In this document: piece after piece, positions 7,520-12,403 of the stretch
How the letters are laid out: the number at the start of each line of letters is the position of its first letter
Position numbering within the stretch: position 1 is the stretch's first letter
Origin: MFZZ01 sp964610165
GTDB lineage: Bacteria; Patescibacteriota; Microgenomatia; UBA1406; GWC2-37-13
Assembly: GCA_964610165.1 (NCBI GenBank)
Contig: CAZSUZ010000028.1
Span: 1-14,556, forward strand
DNA length: 14,556 bases
Direction of reading: 5' to 3'
Notes under the pieces: generated by a model
Told to the model about the DNA's origin: nothing
Database searches by the model: none
The model's input: only the letters and a program-made list of their open reading frames with translations
Position numbers and translations under genes: made by a program

Positions 7520-7747
7520 TTATTTTTTAATCATCAATTTAAGAGCATCATTGAAATCAATATCAATGATTGATTCTATATCCGAATTCATCTCCTTCAA
7601 AATCATCTTCAATTTTATCAACTCAGCTTCACTGAAATTATTTTTGCTCTTTTGACTTAATTTCTTGTTGAATGTGGTATTGGTCATTCCCATCTTAAGT
7701 GCCAACACACTTTTGTTTATTTTCCACTTATCTATAATATTCTCCAT
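7520..7747 (-). CDS. Small helix-turn-helix regulator, 75 aa
   Basis: The sequence WKINKSVLALKMGMTNTTFNKKL followed by FSEAELIKLKMILKEM is a Cro/XRE-like helix-turn-helix at about residues 8-50, with a short acidic tail. A three-codon extension to a TTG at 7756 is possible. The ATG at 7747 is preferred because a -7 promoter box lies at 7754-7761, over that TTG. The gene is first in the run leading to the membrane protein and the helicase-methyltransferase. The likely role is control of this operon. Confidence 0.75.
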   Translation of the reverse strand: MENIIDKWKINKSVLALKMGMTNTTFNKKLSQKSKNNFSEAELIKLKMILKEMNSDIESIIDIDFNDALKLMIKK

Positions 7748-7753
7748 AGAGAA

Positions 7754-7784
7754 CAAAGATACTTAAAAATTTTAAACCGTGCAA
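7754..7784 (-). promoter_or_regulatory. Bacteroidota-type promoter for the HTH operon, almost leaderless
   Basis: On the minus strand TATCTTTG (7761 to 7754) matches TAnnTTTG exactly. A TTG lies 19-20 bases upstream (7781-7785), a weaker match to the TTTG box. Only six bases separate the -7 box from the ATG at 7747, so the mRNA would have a leader of a few bases or none. The promoter lies between the transposase stop and the HTH gene, so part of it may have come with the insertion sequence. Confidence 0.55.
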
Positions 7785-7786
7785 GT

Positions 7787-8716
7787 CTAACTTATCAAAT
7801 TTGCGTAATTCACTCTGACATTTATTTTGCTCAACATCATATTAAATCTACTTTCCTCAGAGAAATTTCTTGTGTTATATCTGAACACAAATTCATCAAT
7901 ATACTGCTGGATATGCTTTGTAGTCATCAGATGATAAACTCCTCTAATTCCACGTTTAAATATAGCCCAGAAGCCCTCTATTGTATTTGTGTGAACATCT
8001 CCAATAACATACTGCTGACTCTTATGATTTACAACTTGGTGGTCAAACATCTTATGCAACTTTTTATATCCAAGCCACTCATCTGTATTTACACGACTTC
8101 CTTCTTTCACATTATCTGAAACATACTTACCAAGAGTCTTTATATTTGTTGCCTCCAGTTTCTTTGCACGAAGTTCACCACCTCTTTGCAATACACCAGC
8201 AACAATTATCTTTGTCTTTGTGCTTCTGCCCTGTGTTCCTTTAATCTTTTTGTCCCAATGTTTATTCTTCTCCAGTCCACCAACATAAGTCTCATCAGCC
8301 TCGCATATACCTTCCAGTTTATCATCTGATTGGTGGAGACCAAGTGCCTTTCTAATTCTGTGTGACATGAACCAAGCAGTCTTTTGAGTGACACCAATAT
8401 CTTTGCTCAGTTGCAAAGAAGATATTCCTTTCTTATTTGTTGTTATCAAATAAATTGCAGCGAACCACTTCTTAAGCGAAATCTTGCTGTCCTCGAATAT
8501 TGTTCCAACACGAATGCTGAATTGCTTCTGACAGCAAGAGCACTTATATGTCTTCCCATCATTATATTTGAATACCTTGCCGTTAATGCAAGTATTGTAT
8601 GGACAAAATAAATCTTTATCCCAACGAATCTTCTCAAGATAATTTCTACAGACTTGCTCGTTTTTGAAGTAGGTTACCAGTTCTATTAAGTTAGAAAACT
8701 TCTTTAATTCTATCAT
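7787..8716 (-). CDS. IS1595-family transposase, 309 aa
   Basis: The order of parts is that of IS1595 (ISXO2-like) enzymes. There is an N-terminal zinc ribbon (C38, C43, C59, C62, with extra C61) and a helix-turn-helix at about 96-122 (LQLSKDIGVTQKTAWFMSHR). The catalytic domain has D141 in CEADETYVGG, D212 in VNTDEWLGY and E247 in HTNTIEGFWAIFKRGIRGVYH, a DDE-type triad. The length is normal for the family and no frameshift or stop is seen, so the enzyme may be active. It uses the ATG at 8716. The gene sits between the 34-aa gene and the HTH operon, all on the minus strand. Confidence 0.95.
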   Translation of the reverse strand: MIELKKFSNLIELVTYFKNEQVCRNYLEKIRWDKDLFCPYNTCINGKVFKYNDGKTYKCSCCQKQFSIRVGTIFEDSKISLKKWFAAIYLITTNKKGISSLQLSKDIGVTQKTAWFMSHRIRKALGLHQSDDKLEGICEADETYVGGLEKNKHWDKKIKGTQGRSTKTKIIVAGVLQRGGELRAKKLEATNIKTLGKYVSDNVKEGSRVNTDEWLGYKKLHKMFDHQVVNHKSQQYVIGDVHTNTIEGFWAIFKRGIRGVYHLMTTKHIQQYIDEFVFRYNTRNFSEESRFNMMLSKINVRVNYANLIS

Positions 8717-8738
8717 AACATATTGTTTTATATGTTAT
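8715..8738 (-). promoter_or_regulatory. Hairpin overlapping the transposase start codon
   Basis: ATAACATAT (8715-8723) and ATATGTTAT (8730-8738) form a perfect 9-bp inverted repeat with a six-base loop. The first arm includes two bases of the transposase ATG. In a transcript entering from upstream it would hide the start codon, an arrangement known to limit transposase expression in several insertion sequences. It could equally be a dyad operator. Confidence 0.5.
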
Positions 8739-8772
8739 AAATAGTATGAAGTTTAAAAAATTAAACCTTTTA

Positions 8773-8803
8773 TTGTAAAATAATTCGAAAAACCCTATAT
8801 TTG
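8773..8803 (+). promoter_or_regulatory. Bacteroidota-type promoter facing right, without an obvious gene
   Basis: TTG at 8773-8775, 20 bases, then TATATTTG at 8796-8803 is a good match to the Bacteroidota promoter. The transcript would run into the hairpin at 8818-8856 within about 20 bases and then antisense to the 34-aa gene. No plus-strand gene follows closely. It may be a leftover from before the rearrangement here, or it may produce a short antisense RNA. Confidence 0.4.
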
Positions 8804-8817
8804 TGCTAAATAAAATT

Positions 8818-8856
8818 AAAAATTAGGTTGTTATTGTATATAGTTACCTAATTTTT
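8818..8856. terminator. A/T-rich hairpin with T-run containing the right copy of the 29-nt element
   Basis: AAAAATTAGGT (8818-8828) pairs with ACCTAATTTTT (8846-8856), an 11-bp stem with a 17-base loop and a T-run on either strand. It overlaps the 3' end of the 34-aa gene, so it can end that transcript and also the rightward one from the promoter at 8773. Its core (8823-8851) is the inverted copy of the element at 2975-3003. With the 29-nt core repeated far away, termination may not be its only role. Confidence 0.6.
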
Positions 8857-8935
8857 TATCATTAACAGCTTGTTTTAACAATTCAATTTCACGTTCTTCT
8901 TTAATTTCTCTTAAAATGTTTTGTCCAATTCCCAT
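8831..8935 (-). CDS. Small 34-aa charged helical protein
   Basis: ATG at 8935 opens MGIGQNILREIKEEREIELL, followed by KQAVNDKKLGNYIQ and TAA at 8831-8833. The pattern is amphipathic and Glu/Lys-rich, as in a real helical peptide. The final codons are formed by the hairpin element. It could be a short regulator, or the N-terminus of a longer gene cut off by the hairpin element or a rearrangement. No family is recognised. Confidence 0.45.
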   Translation of the reverse strand: MGIGQNILREIKEEREIELLKQAVNDKKLGNYIQ

Positions 8936-8950
8936 AATAAATAAATGTTG

Positions 8951-9040
8951 CTAACAAGGTATATATGCAATACCCCATTAAGGTTTATACTAAATTTTAA
9001 AGTTCAGTGCAAGGGTACTGCATATATACCCAACCGTTAG
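8951..9040. repeat. attC-like imperfect inverted repeat
   Basis: An 18-bp stem with one mismatch (8958-8975 with 9013-9030, core GGTATATATGCA) is flanked by a 5-bp outer stem, CTAAC (8951-8955) with GTTAG (9036-9040). The outer and inner stems are separated by 2 unpaired bases on one side and 5 on the other. The loop is 37 bases. Outer YTAAC/GTTAR boxes, unpaired spacers, an inner stem and a total of about 90 bases are the layout of an integron attC site. The 7-base core boxes fit the consensus only partly (TGCTAAC and GTTAGTT). No integrase is in the window. Alternatives are a REP-like element or another recombination site. Confidence 0.55.
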
Positions 9041-9109
9041 TTGCAATTGCTATGTTCATCTTTCAAATCAGGTTCAGTGGAAAAATTTTTATTCTTTTTT
9101 TTCTCACTA

Positions 9110-9117
9110 CAAATATA
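9110..9117 (-). promoter_or_regulatory. Isolated -7 box on the minus strand
   Basis: TATATTTG on the minus strand matches TAnnTTTG. It points across the attC-like repeat toward the 34-aa gene, 175 bases away. No TTTG box is found at the expected distance upstream, so the call is weak. Confidence 0.25.
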
Positions 9118-9161
9118 CGATATTTTTTTCTTTTTGTTACTATTTATATATAAAAAATATT

Positions 9162-9536
9162 ATGGCAACTAAAAAAATAACTTTGAATGAATTAAGAACC
9201 TTGATTAAGCAGATTATTAAGGAAGAAACACAGAATATAAGATTAGGTAAACACTATCGTAGTTATATTGATGGTAGTAATTATAATTCACAAAAAATGA
9301 AACCACAAAAACCTGAATATAAAGAATCATATCTCATAACAAACAAAAAAGACGCACCACTTTTTAAGGGTGTTTTAAATATATTAAACGATGGTAGAGC
9401 TATTTTTCTCGCAAATTACACAACATATTCAGGAGTTAAAAATAAATTTGTGAATTATTTCGATAAAGATGGGTTAGAAATCATTCATAAAGGAGATTCA
9501 ACTAAAGAAGAAAAAAAATACTTTGATAATCTATAA
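9162..9536 (+). CDS. 124-aa protein with phage-type N-terminal helix
   Basis: The N-terminus MATKKITLNELRTLIKQIIK, followed by EET, is a short amphipathic helix. This type starts many otherwise unrelated hypothetical proteins of T4-like and other large phages, with a pattern close to ITKSQLRQIIKEE. A basic region follows (about 28-50). The C-terminal half is beta-rich (PLFKGVLNILNDGRAIFLANYTTYS) and ends in a charged tail. No catalytic motif is seen. The gene stands alone on the plus strand, downstream of the attC-like repeat, without a recognisable promoter. A virion or phage-accessory protein is possible. Confidence 0.65.
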   Translation: MATKKITLNELRTLIKQIIKEETQNIRLGKHYRSYIDGSNYNSQKMKPQKPEYKESYLITNKKDAPLFKGVLNILNDGRAIFLANYTTYSGVKNKFVNYFDKDGLEIIHKGDSTKEEKKYFDNL

Positions 9537-9580
9537 CCCACCGCACAAAAAGAATAAAAATGTGTTAGTGTTTCGATTGA

Positions 9581-9805
9581 AAGTATGTGGTAAATAAACC
9601 GGATTTAAGTGGTAAACAATATTGGTCACAACAAGATAGGGCATATTTTAAAGAAAAGAAGATGTGTACATTACCTAAAGCAAGTCCTAACAACAAATTA
9701 AACATTGTTATTGACTATGATAATGATATTTATAGAAGAATACACCCAATTTTTGCTAAGACTTGTTCTTCAAAAACAATATCCTTCTTAAATCGAAGTT
9801 TTTGA
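9581..9805 (+). pseudogene. Fragment of a protein gene lacking a proper start
   Basis: The frame opens after a TGA at 9578-9580 and has no ATG before residue KKMCT; the only early start is a GTG at 9587. The first 50 or so residues (KPDLSGKQYWSQQDRAYFKE, later KLNIVIDYDNDIYRR) look like real protein with ordinary composition. The last 20 (HPIFAKTCSSKTISFLNRSF) lie over the opposite-strand frame at 9730-9843 and look random. It is most likely a piece of a broken gene joined to unrelated sequence near 9735-9750. Confidence 0.35.
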
Positions 9806-9843
9806 CCTTCTGAACAAAATAATTTTTCAAAATACGTTGCCAT
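9730..9843 (-). CDS. Possible 37-aa protein or gene fragment
   Basis: ATG at 9843 gives MATYFEKLFCSEGQKLRFKK, followed by DIVFEEQVLAKIGCILL and TAA at 9730-9732. An AAGGAAGAAG stretch just upstream could serve as a ribosome binding site. The charged sequence upstream stays open in frame to about 9870, into the CRISPR-like repeat. The C-terminus overlaps the plus-strand fragment at 9581-9805, so at least one of the two is truncated at a junction here. Confidence 0.3.
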   Translation of the reverse strand: MATYFEKLFCSEGQKLRFKKDIVFEEQVLAKIGCILL

Positions 9844-9857
9844 CTCTTCTTCCTTTT

Positions 9858-9958
9858 GTTTTAATTCCCTATTGGATTAATATAACTAACATCAAATATA
9901 AAAACAGGCGTGAAGCAATCAGGTTGTGATTCCCTATTGGATTAATATAACTAACATC
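9858..9958. CRISPR. CRISPR-like unit: two 36-nt repeats, one 29-nt spacer
   Basis: The last 30 bases of the repeat are identical in both copies (9864-9893 and 9929-9958; ATTCCCTATTGG...AACTAACATC). Extending both to 36 bases gives GTTTTA and GTTGTG as the first six. The spacer is 9894-9922. A 36-nt repeat starting GTTGTG with about 30-nt spacers fits type II-C arrays of Flavobacteriia, and the degenerate copy would then be terminal. Read on the minus strand, the GGGAATTAAAAC end instead resembles type I/III or V repeats. No cas gene lies in the window. Two copies cannot exclude a simple direct duplication or an att-type repeat. Confidence 0.4.
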
Positions 9959-9989
9959 TGATTTGTTATAAATATCAATTATTATCTGT

Positions 9990-10180
9990 ATTACAACTAT
10001 AAAGTATAAATAAACAACTACTGTCCTTCTAAGGGACACAAGGCTCGATCTCCACCTAGCACTCTTTTCTCTGCAATTAACCCAAGCCAAACACATCTTA
10101 GAACTGTGTTGTAATAAGAGCCTGCCATTACTGGTGAAGAGGCTTTTGATTCCAATCAACTTATCACTGCTCAGTGTTAA
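9990..10180 (-). ncRNA. Candidate structured RNA beside the CRISPR-like repeats
   Basis: These 190 bases lack a credible gene; the long minus-strand frame across them has aberrant composition and runs through the repeats. They hold several compact stem candidates. AACACA and TGTGTT enclose a nine-base loop near 10087-10110. AGCCT and AGGCT lie near 10119-10144, followed by TTTT on the plus strand. GGCTyG and CGAGCC pair around 10041-10088. GTCC and GGAC pair near 10022-10036. The position between a small ORF and the repeats is where type II or V loci carry tracrRNA. I could not find a clear anti-repeat, so strand and role are open. Confidence 0.35.
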
Positions 10181-10306
10181 TTAGTAGTTGTTTAAACTTT
10201 TCAAAGAACGTTTTTCTTTTATTTTGTTGATACCCTCATTCAATTCCTTGATCTTACGCTTAAGACATTTGAACTTTTTAGGGTATTGTTGCTTTTATTT
10301 TTTCAT
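10181..10306 (-). pseudogene. Small basic ORF interrupted by a TAA at codon 4
   Basis: ATG at 10306 is followed by two Lys codons, a TAA (10295-10297), then 37 open codons to a stop at 10181-10183. These encode KQQYPKKFKCLKRKIKELNE followed by GINKIKEKRSLKSLNNY, a Lys-rich coiled helix. One C-to-T change (CAA to TAA) would explain the break. The sequence also contains an ATACCCT/AGGGTAT inverted repeat (10230-10236, 10280-10286). It could be the remnant of a small DNA- or RNA-binding protein, or the tail of a lost larger gene. Confidence 0.35.
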
Positions 10307-10324
10307 AGCGTTTCTATTTGTTAA

Positions 10325-10525
10325 TTATGTAACGGTTTTATAATCTTCCAGCCATAGATTTATGTCATTTCTTAACTGTTCAGCCTCTTGTTCATTGAGA
10401 TATATCCAAGAATTACCGCTTTCATTGTTTAACTCAATTCTCATAAATTCTGTTCCTTCACCTGTAAAATCGTCTTCTGTTGTGGCTGTCAATGTACCGT
10501 TGTCTTTTGTTTTTATTTTAAGCAT
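10325..10525 (-). CDS. Unrecognised 66-aa protein of a phage-type operon
   Basis: The first two thirds are beta-strand-like and polar (MLKIKTKDNGTLTATTEDDF). The end is an acidic helix (LNEQEAEQLRNDINLWLEDY). This beta-then-helix layout is common among short hypothetical proteins of Bacteroidota phages. It is the last gene of the minus-strand run 11847-10325. An A/T-rich leader replaces a Shine-Dalgarno site. No function is known. Confidence 0.65.
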   Translation of the reverse strand: MLKIKTKDNGTLTATTEDDFTGEGTEFMRIELNNESGNSWIYLNEQEAEQLRNDINLWLEDYKTVT

Positions 10526-10561
10526 ATTTATTTTATTTAAAATAGAAAATTAACTAATTGA

Positions 10562-10780
10562 TTAATAATGAAATTTTAATGCCTTTTCTTCAGGTATAAG
10601 AATAGATAGTTCAGCCCTACTTGAGAATACTCCTGTTTTAACTACGCTATATTTTTGAATAATCCCTCCTAAATCTTTTGCATTATCTATTATGTCTTCG
10701 CAAGTAGACATATCTGATGTAACGACTTCAAAAAGCAAATACTTTCTATTGTTTACTTCGTAAATTACCTTCTTTTCCAT
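10562..10780 (-). CDS. Unrecognised 72-aa protein
   Basis: The protein MEKKVIYEVNNRKYLLFEVV continues with an acidic helix containing a cysteine (STCEDIIDNAKDLGG) and ends in strands (RAELSILIPEEKALKFHY). It looks like a compact alpha/beta domain. It starts three bases after the stop of the 46-aa gene, so the two are probably translated from one mRNA. No family is recognised. Confidence 0.65.
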   Translation of the reverse strand: MEKKVIYEVNNRKYLLFEVVTSDMSTCEDIIDNAKDLGGIIQKYSVVKTGVFSSRAELSILIPEEKALKFHY

Positions 10781-10783
10781 ATT

Positions 10784-10924
10784 TTATTTAGTTGAGTTTA
10801 TAAAATTCTCTATTCTTTTCTGAATTGTTTCATCACAGCAATTTGTAGCAATTAAGAATCTAATGTCTTCGACAGTTTGCTTTAAGTTGTCCTTAGCAGT
10901 TAGTTTTTTATTTTTAATGTTCAT
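10784..10924 (-). CDS. Unrecognised 46-aa helical protein
   Basis: ATG at 10924 opens MNIKNKKLTAKDNLKQTVED, followed by IRFLIATNCCDETIQKRIENFINSTK. The sequence is mostly helical with a CC pair at residues 29-30. It fills the gap between the YopX-like gene (three bases upstream) and the 72-aa gene (three bases downstream), in the same direction. This tight packing supports it as a real gene. Function unknown. Confidence 0.6.
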   Translation of the reverse strand: MNIKNKKLTAKDNLKQTVEDIRFLIATNCCDETIQKRIENFINSTK

Positions 10925-10927
10925 GCC

Positions 10928-11353
10928 TTATTTAGTTAATAATTCAGGATTTTCGAATACATTTCCAATCACAACACAATCTCTTTCGCCTGTACCAGCT
11001 TTATATCTTTGATACAAAAATTCGTATAAAGTTCTCGGTTTATTTACTTTTGGATTTGTATGGAATTTAACCATAAAAGTTCCTGTTGTTTCGCTTTGAT
11101 AAACTTCTACTTTCCATTTTTCAGAAAGTATATCCCCAACAAATATTTCTTTACCTTTACCGTTTTTATCTTTCAGTCCGGCGTATTGCATATAAATAAC
11201 TTCCGTCGTCTTAATTTCACCGTCATCGGATTCATCTATAATTCCAACCCTTAATTCTTCTAATGTTATTGAGTCCAATGTTGTTAACATACATTCACCA
11301 TCCCATGCTCTAAAATTTATCTGCCTTTTTTGAATTTGATTTTTTGAATCCAT
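10928..11353 (-). CDS. YopX family protein, 141 aa
   Basis: The family signature is present in order: FRAWDGECM at residues 14-22, MQYAGLKDKNGKGKEIFVGDIL at about 55-76, and VVIGNVFENPELL at 127-139. YopX proteins are common in phages and integrative elements of Firmicutes and Bacteroidota. A structure is known, but there is no agreed function. The length is typical. The gene lies between the HAD-fold gene (11 bases upstream) and the 46-aa gene (three bases downstream). It is a good marker that this operon is of phage or mobile-element origin. Confidence 0.9.
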   Translation of the reverse strand: MDSKNQIQKRQINFRAWDGECMLTTLDSITLEELRVGIIDESDDGEIKTTEVIYMQYAGLKDKNGKGKEIFVGDILSEKWKVEVYQSETTGTFMVKFHTNPKVNKPRTLYEFLYQRYKAGTGERDCVVIGNVFENPELLTK

Positions 11354-11364
11354 AGTGTTTATAT

Positions 11365-11847
11365 TTATTTAAATTGATCTCCCTTGTTCAAAATGTCTAT
11401 TGCTTTTAGTGCGCATTCTTTAGTTAGTCCATAGCCCTGAATATGATCTGAGTGGTCATGATTTCCTGATGTTTGAACAAAATTATTTAATTGGCTCTCG
11501 TTTACATCAACGAAATCGTCATCGATATAAACATATGCCGATGGGTTATTTTTATCAATCCACTCCTGAACTTCATCTCCACGGCATAATGTCGTACCTC
11601 TTTCGTTCATGAAACATGGAGTAATATCAATTACTTCACCAGGCAAACCTCTACATTTCCACATTTCTTGCATTATCGACAAGCCGCTTAGCCGCCACGA
11701 ACTACTTATGACTATTTTTGCATCAGCTTTCTCGCAAATCATTTTAAGATTCTCTACAAAATTTTCATGGAATAAAGATCCATATTCATCCCGTTCAGGT
11801 CGGCATAAATTCAAAACACCATCTATATCCAAGAAAATTACTTTCAT
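11365..11847 (-). CDS. HAD-fold phosphatase-like protein (Swiss Army Knife RNA repair type), 160 aa
   Basis: Motif I is FLDIDGVLN, with the two catalytic aspartates at D7 and D9. Motif II is VISSSWR (46-52), typical of the small HAD domain found in Swiss Army Knife RNA-repair-like proteins. An acidic motif, VYIDDD (106-111), supplies metal ligands. The catalytic set is complete. Such proteins are expected to remove phosphate from nucleotides or RNA ends, and they are frequent in phages. It is the first gene of the minus-strand run ending at 10325. No TAnnTTTG promoter was found in the 160 bases upstream. Confidence 0.85.
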   Translation of the reverse strand: MKVIFLDIDGVLNLCRPERDEYGSLFHENFVENLKMICEKADAKIVISSSWRLSGLSIMQEMWKCRGLPGEVIDITPCFMNERGTTLCRGDEVQEWIDKNNPSAYVYIDDDFVDVNESQLNNFVQTSGNHDHSDHIQGYGLTKECALKAIDILNKGDQFK

Positions 11848-12009
11848 GATTTTTTTTATTTATTATCTCTAAAAATGATCACTATCTACTATACCTTTAT
11901 CTTGTTTCTGTCAATATTAAATTAATCTTGGCAACTGATTATATATACGATAAAGTCAAAAAAATGTTATAATTTATTTCTCTCAATAATATTTATCTGC
12001 TTTTTTAAC

Positions 12010-12291
12010 TCATTTTTTCATTAGATTAATCTGAGATTGGAGGCTAAGAATTTGTTGAATCATTTTGATTCTATCGAGATGCATATCTGTTTTCGACTTT
12101 TCCAATTCTTCATTTCTTTCTCTTAATTTTTCTAATTCTTTTTCAAGCTCCTTAGTTCTTATTTCATCTGAATAATGAATACTTAATAATGCTGAATTTT
12201 CCTCAGATAGATCTCCTAATTTTGGGCAAATAAATTTTGGGCAAATAAATTTTGAATCGACGTTATCAATTCCCTTGTTTTCATTTATCAT
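12010..12291 (-). CDS. Unrecognised coiled-coil protein, 93 aa
   Basis: Residues from about 45 to the C-terminus form one long coiled coil (KELEKELEKLRERNEELEK). Before it is an in-frame tandem duplication, KFICPKFICPK. The ATG at 12291 is chosen over an upstream TTG (12318) because that TTG lies inside the -7 promoter box at 12316-12323. The gene has its own near-consensus promoter and is divergent from the 80-aa gene. It could be a small structural or regulatory protein; nothing more can be said. Confidence 0.6.
   Translation of the reverse strand: MINENKGIDNVDSKFICPKFICPKLGDLSEENSALLSIHYSDEIRTKELEKELEKLRERNEELEKSKTDMHLDRIKMIQQILSLQSQINLMKK
12220..12249 (-). repeat. 15-bp in-frame tandem duplication
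   Basis: TTTTGGGCAAATAAA occurs twice in direct contact (12220-12234, 12235-12249), giving FICPK twice in the 93-aa coiled-coil protein. The copies are identical, so the duplication is probably recent. Confidence 0.9.
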
Positions 12292-12315
12292 TTTCAAATT
12301 TATTAATTTACAAGG

Positions 12316-12346
12316 CAAAAATACAACAAATATTTTATCTTACAAA
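12316..12346 (-). promoter_or_regulatory. Bacteroidota promoter for the coiled-coil gene
   Basis: On the minus strand TTTG (12346 to 12343), exactly 19 bases, then TATTTTTG (12323 to 12316) fit the consensus TTTG-N19-TAnnTTTG without mismatch. Transcription should start near 12312, about 20 bases before the ATG at 12291. Confidence 0.8.
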
Positions 12347-12351
12347 AAAAA

Positions 12352-12382
12352 TTTGCATTGAATAGAAAAAATGTTAACTTTG
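12352..12382 (+). promoter_or_regulatory. Bacteroidota promoter for the rightward operon
   Basis: TTTG (12352-12355), exactly 19 bases, then TAACTTTG (12375-12382) fit the consensus without mismatch. Transcription should start near 12386, about 18 bases before the ATG at 12404. This argues against an upstream ATG at 12371, which lies inside the promoter. Its TTTG box is only five bases from that of the leftward promoter, so the two polymerase sites compete or share an operator. Confidence 0.8.
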
Positions 12383-12403
12383 CACCAATTAAAACTAATT
12401 ACT

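Larger units (their letters stand above)
7757..8760 (-). mobile_element. IS1595-family insertion sequence, ends not resolved
   Basis: The transposase gene is complete, so an element of about 1 kb is expected. I looked for terminal inverted repeats on both sides. Only a weak A/T-rich resemblance is present (TTTTAAAC at about 7769-7776, and its complement near 8750). No confident 8-bp target duplication could be picked out. The coordinates given are approximate. Confidence 0.5.

Noticed and set aside
8206..8637. Frames of 63-75 codons on either strand within the transposase gene
   Set aside because: They overlap the intact IS1595 transposase in other frames and show no independent motif.
9988..10023. 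A possible third degenerate CRISPR-like repeat at the expected 65-base period
   Set aside because: Only about 14 of 36 bases match, close to chance in A/T-rich DNA.
9869..10159. A 96-codon minus-strand frame
   Set aside because: It runs through both CRISPR-like repeats and the stem-rich stretch. Composition is unlike neighbouring proteins, with a hydrophobic tail created by A/T-rich repeats.
12371..12403. Upstream ATG extending the 80-aa protein by 11 residues
   Set aside because: The extension lies inside the TAACTTTG promoter box, so it would not be on the transcript.
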